Shown in pieces: positions 46,501 through 55,690 of a DNA stretch of 64,000 nucleotides. Every line of letters begins with the position of its first letter. The first letter of the stretch is position 1. Source of the stretch: Torymus aiolomorphi (taxonomy: Eukaryota > Arthropoda > Insecta > Hymenoptera > Torymidae); the NCBI GenBank assembly GCA_036365515.1, contig CM070874.1:99368442-99432441 (forward strand), in the 5' to 3' direction. The notes under the pieces are model-generated. The model had not been told where the DNA came from and did no database searches. It worked only from the letters and a program-made list of their open reading frames with translations. Made by a program: the position numbers and the translations under genes.

Positions 46501-49500
46501 GTTAATGTATTGGCACATATAAAATAAGCGAAAGCGTTGTTACTTGGTACTCGAGATATAAAATTGCATACAATTTGAACTTAAATAAAAATAAATTTGA
46601 CGAAACAATCAAGATTGCAAAGTAAATGCACGTTTCGCTAAACAAAAAAAATTAGAATCTAAAAAAATATTTCAAATTATTTTGAGCTTATTCAGCAGTA
46701 CATTTTGAAATAAATTAGGGTAAGATAAATGTGATTAGTAAAAAACGAGTATCATGAAATAAATGAATCATAATATCCCAAATATTTACTTTTATAGAAT
46801 TTGTTGAAATGTTTATTCATAAGATGCCTTAGCTAAATATTTTGGAGCACATTTCATTATTCTTCGCATTAAGGAGATAGGATTTAGCTCCTGATACTAT
46901 TCTTATTCTTCGCGTTTTTCTTAATCTATGTCTGCTACCTGGTATTCTTTCTACTTTATAAATATGGTGTCTAATAATTGTATCTGGTTGCGCTAGTCTC
47001 ATGCAAAGCGAAACCGGTCCAGAAAAATCGACGTCCGTTGCTAATTCAAGTTTAGGTTCCACTGTTAATGAAAATTCAGCTCTACTCTGAACGAAATTCG
47101 TTAATATTCTGCTATTACCTTGTATTGCAATTCCAGCTTGCATTTCGACAAGAGAATTAGCGTTCCTTGACCAAAGACTTAATTGAATCTTTCCTGCTAA
47201 ATCAAGACTTATTGCTCCTTCGACATCGAGTTCCACTATAAATCCAGATCCCAAAGCAATTAATTCACGGTGTCGGTGAAGGTTAACAGTTGTTTGAAAA
47301 GCTGATGTACGTTCTGAAGCTGTCCCGGACCAAACGTGACCCATTAATTCCCCTTGTCCAGAGAAGAAAACAAAAGGACGAATACTCACATCAAGAAATG
47401 AGAGCTCCATTCCAGCTGTTGCTACTTCGCTTTCTGCAGAAACATCATTTTCTTCTGAGTCACTTGATGAAACAAAATTACCAAGTCCACCAGCAAATAA
47501 ACCAAGTGAGAAAAATGTATACTTATTTGAACCACTATGTAATAAAACATCAACTACTCCACGTTTTAAAAGACCAGAACTAATTTCTTGAATCGTTATG
47601 AGCGAACCGTTAGTCCCAGCAGACCGAAGAAAGTTTCGGGTAAACGCCGTACTTAATCCTCGCTGTGAAAATGTATTGTAATTATTAACTTTTTTAATCT
47701 CACGCCTAGCAGCTTCTTTCAATTTTTCATTGAATTTCACGTTGTTATCAGCTAATTGTTGTAATCTTTGAAGTAAATATTTTTTGACCTCATACATAGA
47801 GTCTCGGTTAGTAAGGTATAATAATAATTCTTGTAAATCCTCAATAGAAGGATTATTTTCAAGAATAACATTTAATGCTAATGTCCTTACGCTACTATCA
47901 ATTTTTTGTCCATTGAGTTGGAGAAAAGTTTTTATAGCTATATCTTTTATTTCATCTGTTATATAAATTGTTGGGAAAGAACCGAGACCTTTCCAGGCCA
48001 CAATACTCATCGCCCTGGTACTATTTGTATATCTAAGTAAAGTATAAATGGCAGATTTTGTTCCTAGGTTTCCTAATGCTCGTAGAAATTTAACTTTGCA
48101 CGGCTCATCTGTGCAACTATCAAGACCTAGTTCTAGACTGTCTCTTACTTTTTCAGTGACACTAAATGTACCAAATCGTTTTGCCATAGCAGCTGCAGTT
48201 AAAGCTAAAGTTTCAGAAAGTTTATCATTTTGTATCGTTTCCTCAGAACGCTTTAGAATATCTTTTATGATATCTGCATTTGGATGCGGAGAAGTAGAAA
48301 GAGCCCACAAGTACCTTTCAGTATTATCGCCCGTTTCATCTTGTCTGAGAATTTTCATTGCAGCTTGATGAGCAGCAAAACTTGATGCAGAACCATAAAG
48401 ATCGTACAATTGCGGTAGAATATTGTGGTAACGTGGACTTTTTAATATTTTTGCAAGGCTTTCAGTTGAAGCGTCTCTAATCAAAGGTACAATTTTCAAA
48501 AAAGCAGAAGCCGATTTCGTTGTGCCTAAAGAAGATGATTCTAATGAACTGAAACTATTATCTAAAACAGTTTCTAATGTAAGACACCCGGATTCAGGAC
48601 AAGCTACATGTTCATTTTGAGCTTCGATTGATACCTCTACATAATTTAAACCCAGTTTATTAATTACTTCAGTATATGTTGAACCAGTAATTGGACTATT
48701 CCTTGAATGACCTGGATTTAAGAGCAAACTCCTTTGAGACGTGACAGATGTTGTAGCGTCTGGTTTTGCACTCAATCTCATCTCATGTTTTTCATGTTCG
48801 GTCATTTCTTTAAGAATCAAAGATTCTGTTAATTCATATTGCGAAATGTGAGAATCAATAACTGTAACTCCTAAAAGAGGATTTGAATGTTCATACTTGG
48901 TTTTACTACAAGATGTTTTAATTTTTTCGAAGGATTTCGTTCCTGAATAATTGTAGGTAGTATTGCAAATACCGCTTGCATCGTTTTCTTGTACTACTCC
49001 TGAAGAATATCTATATTGAAAAATACTTGCAATTCCGCGCTTCAAATTTAATGAAGATAAATTTTCCGATGAGACAGCGAAAAGGCGTTTAATGTGGCCA
49101 TTTTTCCACAATAATAGAATCGGATCACTAGGTATATCAGACAGTCGCGAAGTATGTTCTACAAATCCTTCAGGTTCTGGAGCCTTTCTTGACTTTATCC
49201 ATAATTGCAATGATTCAAGTTTTAGAGAAAGAAGTATAGTTTCAACATCTTTAGGATCCTTCCAAAGCGTAGAAACTTTAAGTTTTGATGTTAACTGAAA
49301 ACCAACGTCACCAGTAGCAGTACCATTACTTCGTCGAATTTGAGATGCTTCTCCGAGAAGTAGTGTTGTTGCTATATCATAGTTCAGAGTAATACCAAGA
49401 TTCCATCCATATACATAAGCAGTTGTAGATAATAGCACAAAAATAATTTTCGCAATCATGGTTGTTATTACAAGTTTAATGATAAATTTTCATCAGTTTT

Positions 49501-52500
49501 GTAATTAAATGTTAAGCTAAGTTATTTACTAGTATTTTCAAATCAAAAGAAGTGATAACAATAGTCAAGAAATTAGTGGTATACTAAATTATTTTTTACT
49601 ATTTATATATAGATTATTGTAGGTCAGATACGAATTCCGTGATACTAGGAAAAAGCAAAATAATCTCAAGAAAACAGAACAAATAAAAAAAAATATCTAA
49701 AAGATAAGAAGCAAAAAGAAAAATAATCTCTTGAACCGAGAAATCACGTTACAATAAGTTTATGGTAACAAAGAAAAGTTATCTTCTCAATGTCGAAAAT
49801 GGTACTATACGTGTTCTTGAAATTATTAAAAATAGATATTCTTAGATGATCAATATATTTTATTATCAGTTTAGTAAAACTTGTTGTTTAGTTACTGTTA
49901 ATTAATTTGACTAGACGTAAATCACTTGTTTTATTTGAAATATGTTTAAAAATTGAACAGATTGTAGTTACATACGGAAGTTCGACGAAAATACTCACAT
50001 TCGTGTGGAGAGAAATACATTACAGTGAAACTTTACAAAAACAGTCGCATTTGTATAAACGTGTGAGAGAATTATCAATTTTAATAGATAATTTCTCGAA
50101 ACGATTTAGCCCACTGCCTTCTTCTCGCAATTTCGTTATCTTAAGAAGCATATAAAATGGCTACCGATTGCGTGTCTTTCTCCGCACTTGTGTGTGTTGG
50201 TATTTGTCGATTTTTGTTTAAAATATTTTAGTTTTTCTATTTGCCTTTACTCTTAAAATTGTTATTTGGCTTGGTAAAAATTTAACGTAACAACGCAAAA
50301 AATGCAACGTTAATTACAAAAATTATTTAGCTAAAGACGCTTCTAAATAATGGATGAATTAGACTTATACGAATAAATAAGGCTGGTGCACCAAACACTT
50401 GCACGCACTAGTTACTCGAAACGAAAATCACGGTACACAACGCCAACTCGAGCATAAGTATGTTACTTTCGAATAATTAATCACATTAAGAACAATTTAT
50501 ATTAGTTCTTAAATTTTCTTACGTAGGTTTTATAAAAATGAATAAACATTTAGTACTACGTTATAATATTTGAAGTGTACCTTATTTCGAGCGCCTTTTG
50601 CTTCTTTCTGACGCAGCCGTCAACGCGCATGCGCAACCACACAGTGCGTCAGTACGCCGACGCGTTGATTTTCGTTTCAATTTCACCGATCAAGAGAAAA
50701 CAATGCCGGATGCAAAGCCGACTACCATTTAGTTTGACAAAATAAAAAAGCTGAGCCAAGCGATTGCTGAAACACTACGATCAGCTGACACACGCGGCGC
50801 AGGGTAAAGCCAAAAAACCGACACCAACACACACCCTAAAGCAGCTGGAGCACAAACAAGAGAGGGGAAAACCTCCAAAACGTAAGCGGAGCAACGGGGC
50901 GGCACAAAAGCGAAGATGCAACTCACCCGATTGCCTTGGCGACGAGAATCTTGCCGTGCGTGCGCGCCGTACAACGCTCGACTCTCTCTCTCTCTCTCTC
51001 AGTTCTAACGGCAATAACACAGTGTCGAAGACCTCTCGAAGTACGCAAAACTCTCTCCCTATCTCTTATATGTCGACTCGCTCGCACGCTCGGTCCCACA
51101 CGGAATGAGAGACTTCCGTCCAAGCACGTGCGGGTACCGAGCGTCCTTGTCGATTAGCGCCGTATATCCGCATGCTACGTCAAAGCGTCCAGAGAGAGAG
51201 AGAGAGAGGGAGAGAGAGAGGGATAGAGAGAGAGAAAGAGAGAGGGAGAGAGAGATCGTCGCGATCTATCGCATCGGCGCTCTCAGCTGCAACGCCCATT
51301 GGCTGGTGCATGCGAGATGAATTCAAGATGTAAAGTTTCAAAATATTATATAAAATGTTGCAATATCATTTTAAATTTAAATCATTCTATCTATTATTTT
51401 CAGTATTATTAAGTTAAGTTTTTTTTTTTCATATTTTACAAAAATTAAAAATTGTTAATTTTTGCGTAATTTATATTTTATAAAAGATTTTAAAAATATT
51501 GTCATACATCAAGTATATCAAAAATCCATACTCCATCCAAATAATAATGTATTGAAAGGCGTGAGGAAGAAATTATCAAAGTATTTAAAAAAAATTTTTT
51601 AACTCGAATTAGATTTTTATCTCTTTGAAGAAATCAATTTTCGGAGCACTTTATTTATTTATTTACTCATTTTAAACGGGTCATAAAGCCTTTATATAGA
51701 TACAATATATTACAATTACTATAGTTAATATTATACACGAGATTAAACGATAAATGAATCGGTAAAGTAAACATATGGAAAATTTGCAATTAAATATTAT
51801 ATATTTCAGAAGAAGAAATAGAAGAGAAAAAGGAAACAATCAATATGAGAGAGGTATTTTATCACAATGGTAAAATGTTAGATGGGTATTATTTTCTCAA
51901 AAAATATACTATCGTTATTAATATTATATTGTATACCTAAGGCGCAAAGTGGATCTTTTTAGACCGAGTGTGGAGTTTGTAGTACGAGTCGTAGGTGCAG
52001 AGCTAGCACGAGCCGAAGGCGAGTACGTTTCGCCTAGGTCAAAAGGCCCACTAAGCCCTGGGTGCGCACTATATTTTTTTTTGACTCATGTATTGATTTT
52101 CGGCGTTTTTGAACCTAAAAAGCAAGGCTAAATTGATTTTTTGCGATTTTACGGAATTTTAGAGTAGCGGGAGCAAATGGTTTTTTTGCGCCCGCCGGTC
52201 GCGAATGGATTTTTTTATCCGATCGGTCAAAAAAAAGTCAATTTAGGACCTCTTTTTAGGTCGAAGAACGACGAAATCGTGCATATGTTACAAAAAATAT
52301 TTTTCGAATCCGATACTATAAATTCGGAACAGGAGCTATTCAGGACATAAAAGGAATTACTTCCGAAAAAAATATCAAAAAAATTTGCGTCTATAAAAAT
52401 TGAAAACAGATTGCACAAAATTATAAAGATACTTTTAACTATAGAAAAATAAAATTCCGAAAAATCTAAAACATTTATTCCTATACGATTTTTAGCTCAT

Positions 52501-54256
52501 TTGTCGATGTTATAGCTTTTCTAAATCACTGCATTTTCTAGAATTTAATCGTTAAGTAGAAATGGCATTCGAAAAATTGATATCACATATCATATAAAAA
52601 TAATTTAAGGTGATGTAAAACCCCAATTTCAATATTTTTTAAATCAACATTCAAACGTTTATTTGGAAAAAGACGGTTGTCAAGCGCTCCGTACACGTAA
52701 ACACTATACTCAGGAATTTTTTTGAGTGATTTTATTAGCATTTTCGTTAGCTATGTTCGTTTGAAAAGTAGGTCAACTGCACATTCCTACTTACCGACAG
52801 TACGGTTTTTATTTAATTAAATAAATTCTCATCATTTTTTTGGAAAAACACGTTTGTCAAGCGCTCCATATATGTGAATACTAAACTCACAATTTTTTTT
52901 TTGATGATTCTATTGGTATTTTCATGAGATGTACTCTTTTGAAAAATAACGTCGGTACTCACATCCCCTTAATGAAAATATTATGGCCTTCTTGTCAAAT
53001 TTTTTCGAATTTTCATATATTATACAGTTTTAAACATTCAGAAAATTTACCGTTCTATCATAAGATATTCTAATTTGTCTTTGTTTGTTACTTCTCTGAG
53101 AAAGTACTCATTTAACATTTTACCATTTTGATGATATATCTCCCCCAGGATGCGTAAAATCCAGTATTAGAACCTTGAATATCCTCTTGCAGATTGCGGT
53201 AATGTCGTAATGAATAAGAAATCTGTCTATCAACAAAATATTCAGAAAGATCGTCACAAGCATAAAAACCATTAACAATTTTGTACGTTAAAACACAATC
53301 CTGCAAATCGTGTATCGACGCGATAGTCTGGATATCACAGTATTCACGTTAAATTTTGTTTTGAAATCAATTACTTTAAATAATTTAAAAATTGTATTGT
53401 AAAATAAAGTTTTAGAGAAATAAGTAGAAATGAAAAAATAATTATTCAAATCTATTAGTAACCGTTTAAATTAATTACACTAATGATATCAACTAAATAA
53501 ATGACGGACATTTTTAAGTTAATTATGATATAAGTATTTTACTGTATGTTCAAAAGTAAATAATATAAACTTCTATATGTTCTTATACAAATGTTTTAGT
53601 GTAACTTTAAAATAAATAAATAATTTTTTTTTATTTTAGGGTACTAATGCTGCTGAAATTTATAAACATCATATTACTATGAGTGCTGATCGCTGGACAG
53701 TTACTGATGCAGAGAGCATCCCAACTGGTGAGATTCGCCCTGTAGACAACAGCATAATGGATTTAAGAAAGCCAACAATACTGGGAGATGTTCTCAATAA
53801 AGTTCCTGGTGGTGGATACGACTACAATTTTTGTTTACCTGGATGTATTGATGCAGCCAAAGAGAAATTTGTGGCAAAAGTTGTCCACCCAAATACTGGA
53901 AGGATACTAGAAGTTTTCACTAATCAGCCTGGTGTTCAGTTGTATACTGCAAATTTCTTACCTGAAGTTGGTGGTGAAGAAATCACAGGTAAACAGGGAA
54001 AAAAATATTCTAAGCATGGAGCTTTTTGCTTGGAAACTCAAAACTATCCAGATGCTATAAACCATGTAAGTATTTTTCATATACTGTGCATGTTTATTTA
54101 ATTAAAAAGTAATGAATTCATTACTTTTAAATGAATACTCATTCATTTAGGCTAAAAAGATTATTTTATTTACAGAAAAATTTCCCTGATAGCATTTTGC
54201 GGCCGAATCATCTTTATTACCATATTGTAACTTATAAATTTGGGGTGGAAGCCTAA
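40527..54256 (+). CDS. GALM: Galactose mutarotase (aldose 1-epimerase)
   Basis: It interconverts alpha and beta anomers of galactose and glucose in the cytosol, feeding the Leloir pathway. The coding exons are 40527-40725, 42724-43091, 53640-54065 and 54176-54256; all junctions are GT-AG and the phases (1, 0, 0) fit. They give 357 residues, close to the usual ~340-360. Family landmarks are present: GRVANRI (81-87), the catalytic-type His in LHGG (His111), NLTNHSYFNL (His181), GYDYNFCL, and the general-base Glu in FCLETQN (Glu321). The start is the first ATG in frame, after GTG. Intron 1 contains a palindromic element and a GGCCGAATT repeat. The 10.5-kb intron 2 contains the whole MTP gene on the other strand and several MITEs. 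A poly(A) signal lies 10 bases after the stop. Confidence 0.95.
40852..41940. mobile_element. Palindromic TIR element, AACCCGTTTC family (copy 2), in GALM intron 1
   Basis: It starts TTAACCCGTTTCCGCCGAAA and ends with a near complement (GGTGGAAACGGGTA). Nearly the whole 1.09 kb is two inverted halves meeting near 41410, including CGCCACTCGCGGTAC and GTACCGCGAGTGGCG. Its ends and some internal text resemble 2822-3871. Non-coding. Confidence 0.7.
42227..42600. repeat. GGCCGAATT-type interspersed repeat in GALM intron 1
   Basis: TAAGGTAGTTTTGGCTAGTTCGGCC opens it; TTGGCCGAATTAACTA near 42562 is close to the far end. The internal TTTTCACTTGTTTACAAGAG at 42376 recurs, with changes, near 62465, and the right end resembles GGTGGCCGAATTATCC at 63465. 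It is therefore a second copy of a family also present at about 62430-63493. Confidence 0.45.
43092..46828. other. GALM intron 2, left part: nothing further seen
   Basis: AT-rich intronic sequence between GALM exon 2 and the 3' end of MTP. No exon, RNA gene or clear repeat was recognised. Confidence 0.5.
46812..46817 (-). terminator. Poly(A) signal of MTP
   Basis: TTTATT on + reads AATAAA on the coding strand, beginning 12 bases after the stop codon. This implies a very short 3' UTR if it is used. Confidence 0.5.
46829..49459 (-). CDS. MTP: Microsomal triglyceride transfer protein, large subunit
   Basis: In the ER lumen this protein pairs with protein disulfide isomerase and loads lipid onto apolipoprotein B-like proteins (lipophorin in insects). 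The product is 876 residues; the human protein is 894, so it looks complete. A signal peptide (MIAKIIFVLLSTTAYVYG, 1-18) leads into the large-lipid-transfer/vitellogenin-N-type beta-barrel, then a long helical region (about 310-600, for example SPRYHNILPQLYDLYGSA) and C-terminal beta-sheet segments. The frame has no intron, unlike the many-exon vertebrate gene. The gene lies antisense within GALM intron 2, so the two transcripts overlap in opposite sense. The ATG at 49459 is followed directly by the signal sequence. Identity is from recall of the family; intron loss or retroposition cannot be distinguished here. Confidence 0.92.
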   Translation of the reverse strand: MIAKIIFVLLSTTAYVYGWNLGITLNYDIATTLLLGEASQIRRSNGTATGDVGFQLTSKLKVSTLWKDPKDVETILLSLKLESLQLWIKSRKAPEPEGFVEHTSRLSDIPSDPILLLWKNGHIKRLFAVSSENLSSLNLKRGIASIFQYRYSSGVVQENDASGICNTTYNYSGTKSFEKIKTSCSKTKYEHSNPLLGVTVIDSHISQYELTESLILKEMTEHEKHEMRLSAKPDATTSVTSQRSLLLNPGHSRNSPITGSTYTEVINKLGLNYVEVSIEAQNEHVACPESGCLTLETVLDNSFSSLESSSLGTTKSASAFLKIVPLIRDASTESLAKILKSPRYHNILPQLYDLYGSASSFAAHQAAMKILRQDETGDNTERYLWALSTSPHPNADIIKDILKRSEETIQNDKLSETLALTAAAMAKRFGTFSVTEKVRDSLELGLDSCTDEPCKVKFLRALGNLGTKSAIYTLLRYTNSTRAMSIVAWKGLGSFPTIYITDEIKDIAIKTFLQLNGQKIDSSVRTLALNVILENNPSIEDLQELLLYLTNRDSMYEVKKYLLQRLQQLADNNVKFNEKLKEAARREIKKVNNYNTFSQRGLSTAFTRNFLRSAGTNGSLITIQEISSGLLKRGVVDVLLHSGSNKYTFFSLGLFAGGLGNFVSSSDSEENDVSAESEVATAGMELSFLDVSIRPFVFFSGQGELMGHVWSGTASERTSAFQTTVNLHRHRELIALGSGFIVELDVEGAISLDLAGKIQLSLWSRNANSLVEMQAGIAIQGNSRILTNFVQSRAEFSLTVEPKLELATDVDFSGPVSLCMRLAQPDTIIRHHIYKVERIPGSRHRLRKTRRIRIVSGAKSYLLNAKNNEMCSKIFS
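49460..50580 (-). promoter_or_regulatory. Region upstream of MTP, probable promoter
   Basis: AT-rich sequence between the MTP start codon and the GC-rich block at 50.6 kb. It should hold the MTP leader and core promoter. I could not pin down a TATA box or initiator, and no upstream coding exon is needed. Confidence 0.25.
50581..51320. other. CpG-rich block with CT and GA microsatellites
   Basis: GC-rich sequence with CpGs, a (CT)n run at about 50984-51000 and a long purine (GA)n run at about 51191-51256. Many overlapping frames occur on both strands but none resembles a known protein. It might be a promoter or enhancer in GALM intron 2, perhaps for MTP. No transposon ends were seen. Confidence 0.35.
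51918..52298. repeat. Unidentified insertion within MITE copy 2
   Basis: This ~380-bp stretch is absent from the paralogous MITE at 22947-23500, where ACTATCGTTTAA-type text is followed directly by ATTTTTCGAATCCGATAC. It contains GGCGCAAAGTGGATC and GCGCCCGCCGGTC. No ends or coding content were recognised. Confidence 0.5.
52605..52972. mobile_element. TTAA-inserted MITE
   Basis: The insert 52609-52968 is bounded by TTAA at both sides and begins GGTGATGT, ending ACATCCCC. The related MITE at 22947-23500 has the uninterrupted text ATTTAATGAAGATATTATGG (reverse complement), so this is a clean TTAA insertion. A second copy of the insert starts at 63811 and runs off the window. Confidence 0.8.
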
Positions 54257-54265
54257 AATTATCAA

Positions 54266-54271
54266 AATAAA
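54266..54271 (+). terminator. Poly(A) signal of GALM
   Basis: AATAAA ten bases after the GALM stop codon, in a gene pair (GALM/SMIM12) that converges with about 410 bases between stop codons. Confidence 0.55.
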
Positions 54272-54665
54272 TATGTAATCAAACTTTTTATTACTTTATT
54301 AAAGCCTATTTTATGACACTTGTAATATTTCTTTTATTATATCCTATATCTCAATGATTAAGTATAAACTTTTAAAATCTTGATATCTGTTATAAAGGCA
54401 GTTGAAATTTCTGAGTAATATAATCTTGTACATATCTTATCAATATTGTAGACAACAGTCATAAAATCTGTTTACATATAATTTTTAATTAGATAGATTA
54501 TCACAGTTTTTAAAGCATACTAAATGTTAGTAAACAAAGATTTTTCACAACAAAATAAAGGTAAGAGAATCCATTTCTATCATTTAATCTATTGCTGTAT
54601 CACTTATTAATAGAATTATAACAAATATTACAATCGTACAAATATTCAATGAAACTTACAATAAA

Positions 54666-54908
54666 TCATGTAGACAACGAAGGTGACAAATTCACTTCTA
54701 AGGGATTATGTTTTCTTATTATTGCATTTGAGTCCATATTAGCTAACAGTCTTTCTTCACGTTGCTGTAATATAGGAGCAGATGCTGGTGTATAGCGATC
54801 AGAAACCCATCCTTCAATGTGATATCCAACAAATCCAACAACAGCTGCAAATGGTAATGTGATGTATGGAGTGTACCTCCGTAAAACTCCCATTACTATT
54901 GGCCACAT
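54666..54908 (-). CDS. SMIM12: Small integral membrane protein 12-like
   Basis: The 80-residue protein opens MWPIVMGVLRRYTPYITLPF and has a single hydrophobic segment (about residues 14-31, ITLPFAAVVGFVGYHIEG). A polar tail follows with APILQQREERLL. The N-terminal pattern MWP...YxPYxTxPxAxxVGxxGYH is that of SMIM12, a conserved metazoan one-pass membrane protein of poorly known function. The human protein is slightly longer (~92). The whole coding part is one exon. Upstream on the minus strand, TTATTTCATAG just before AAATG looks like an acceptor, and a perfect donor GTAAGT lies at 55179-55174, so a 5' UTR intron is likely. It diverges from the oxidoreductase gene. Confidence 0.85.
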   Translation of the reverse strand: MWPIVMGVLRRYTPYITLPFAAVVGFVGYHIEGWVSDRYTPASAPILQQREERLLANMDSNAIIRKHNPLEVNLSPSLST

Positions 54909-55690
54909 TTTCTATGAAATAAACAGTAATTTTATTTCATATTACATTGTTTTTTTAATGAGTTCTGCTTATCAATCATAAAAAATACCTTACAAGGATT
55001 GTACTATTTTGTCCAAATTCATACAATACAGACTTTAGAAAATTAATAATATTATTAAAATTGCAGCAAATGTTTAAACAGTTGGGCAAAATTAATAGTT
55101 GCGAAAAATGTTGTAATGAAAATAAATGATTATTACTTATGAGTATAACCTTAAAAGACTTAAATTGTACAATACTTACGGTGTTATAAACTTGTAGCGT
55201 TGAATATAAATTGGGTAAAAGTGATTTATTATTTATTTAAAGTAACAGTGCCAAAACGTTTTATTTTATCTAATCACAATATATAAATTGTTTATTTTTA
55301 AGTCGTGTAGGCAGGTAATTTAGAAGTTTATTTTTAAGAAAATACGTTTTCTGCGCTCTTACTTATTTTTTTTTTCTTCCTTATGAGGTATCAGCTCCAG
55401 GCAAAGTCCTCAGCTCTTACTTTTTCTCTGCCGAATGCCCCGATTCACCCGATTGCCCTGCATCAGCTGTTTAATATTTCTATGTAGGTAGCGCTCCCTA
55501 TAGGACTACTTGACCTAACAATGTAAGTCCGGCGTTTCTTCGGCTAATAAAGTTTTAAAAGTTGGAATGAATGGAAAGTTTAAGTTTTTGAGGTTATTTT
55601 GCTTTAGCGCATTCGGCAATCGGCGCACACACGACGGTTATAAGTCATATATTTTCTGCTTTTTATTTACATATTTATATAGTTATAAAA
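54909..55690. promoter_or_regulatory. Divergent promoter region of SMIM12 and the oxidoreductase
   Basis: 54911-55179 is the probable SMIM12 5' UTR intron. 55180-55690 holds the start regions of both genes, with a GC-richer core at about 55380-55640 (CGATTCACCCGATTGCCC; GCATTCGGCAATCGGCGC). No clear TATA box is positioned for either. Both transcripts likely start in this ~500-bp segment. Confidence 0.5.

Larger units (their letters stand above)
51847..53146. mobile_element. MITE, GGGGGGAGGT family copy 2, carrying two insertions
   Basis: The ends AGAGAGGTATTTTATCACAA (51847) and ATATATCTCCCCC (to 53146) match the element at 22947-23500, in inverted orientation. Relative to that copy it holds extra DNA at about 51918-52298 and at 52609-52968. 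Lying in GALM intron 2, it is non-coding. Confidence 0.7.

Noticed and set aside
46829..49459. MTP as a recent processed pseudogene
   Set aside because: The frame is complete and undamaged, and no poly(A) tract or flanking duplication was visible; an older retrocopy or intron loss is still possible.
50729..51320. Many overlapping frames on both strands of the CpG-rich block
   Set aside because: GC-rich DNA with few stop codons and GA/CT repeats explains them; no domain or splice context.
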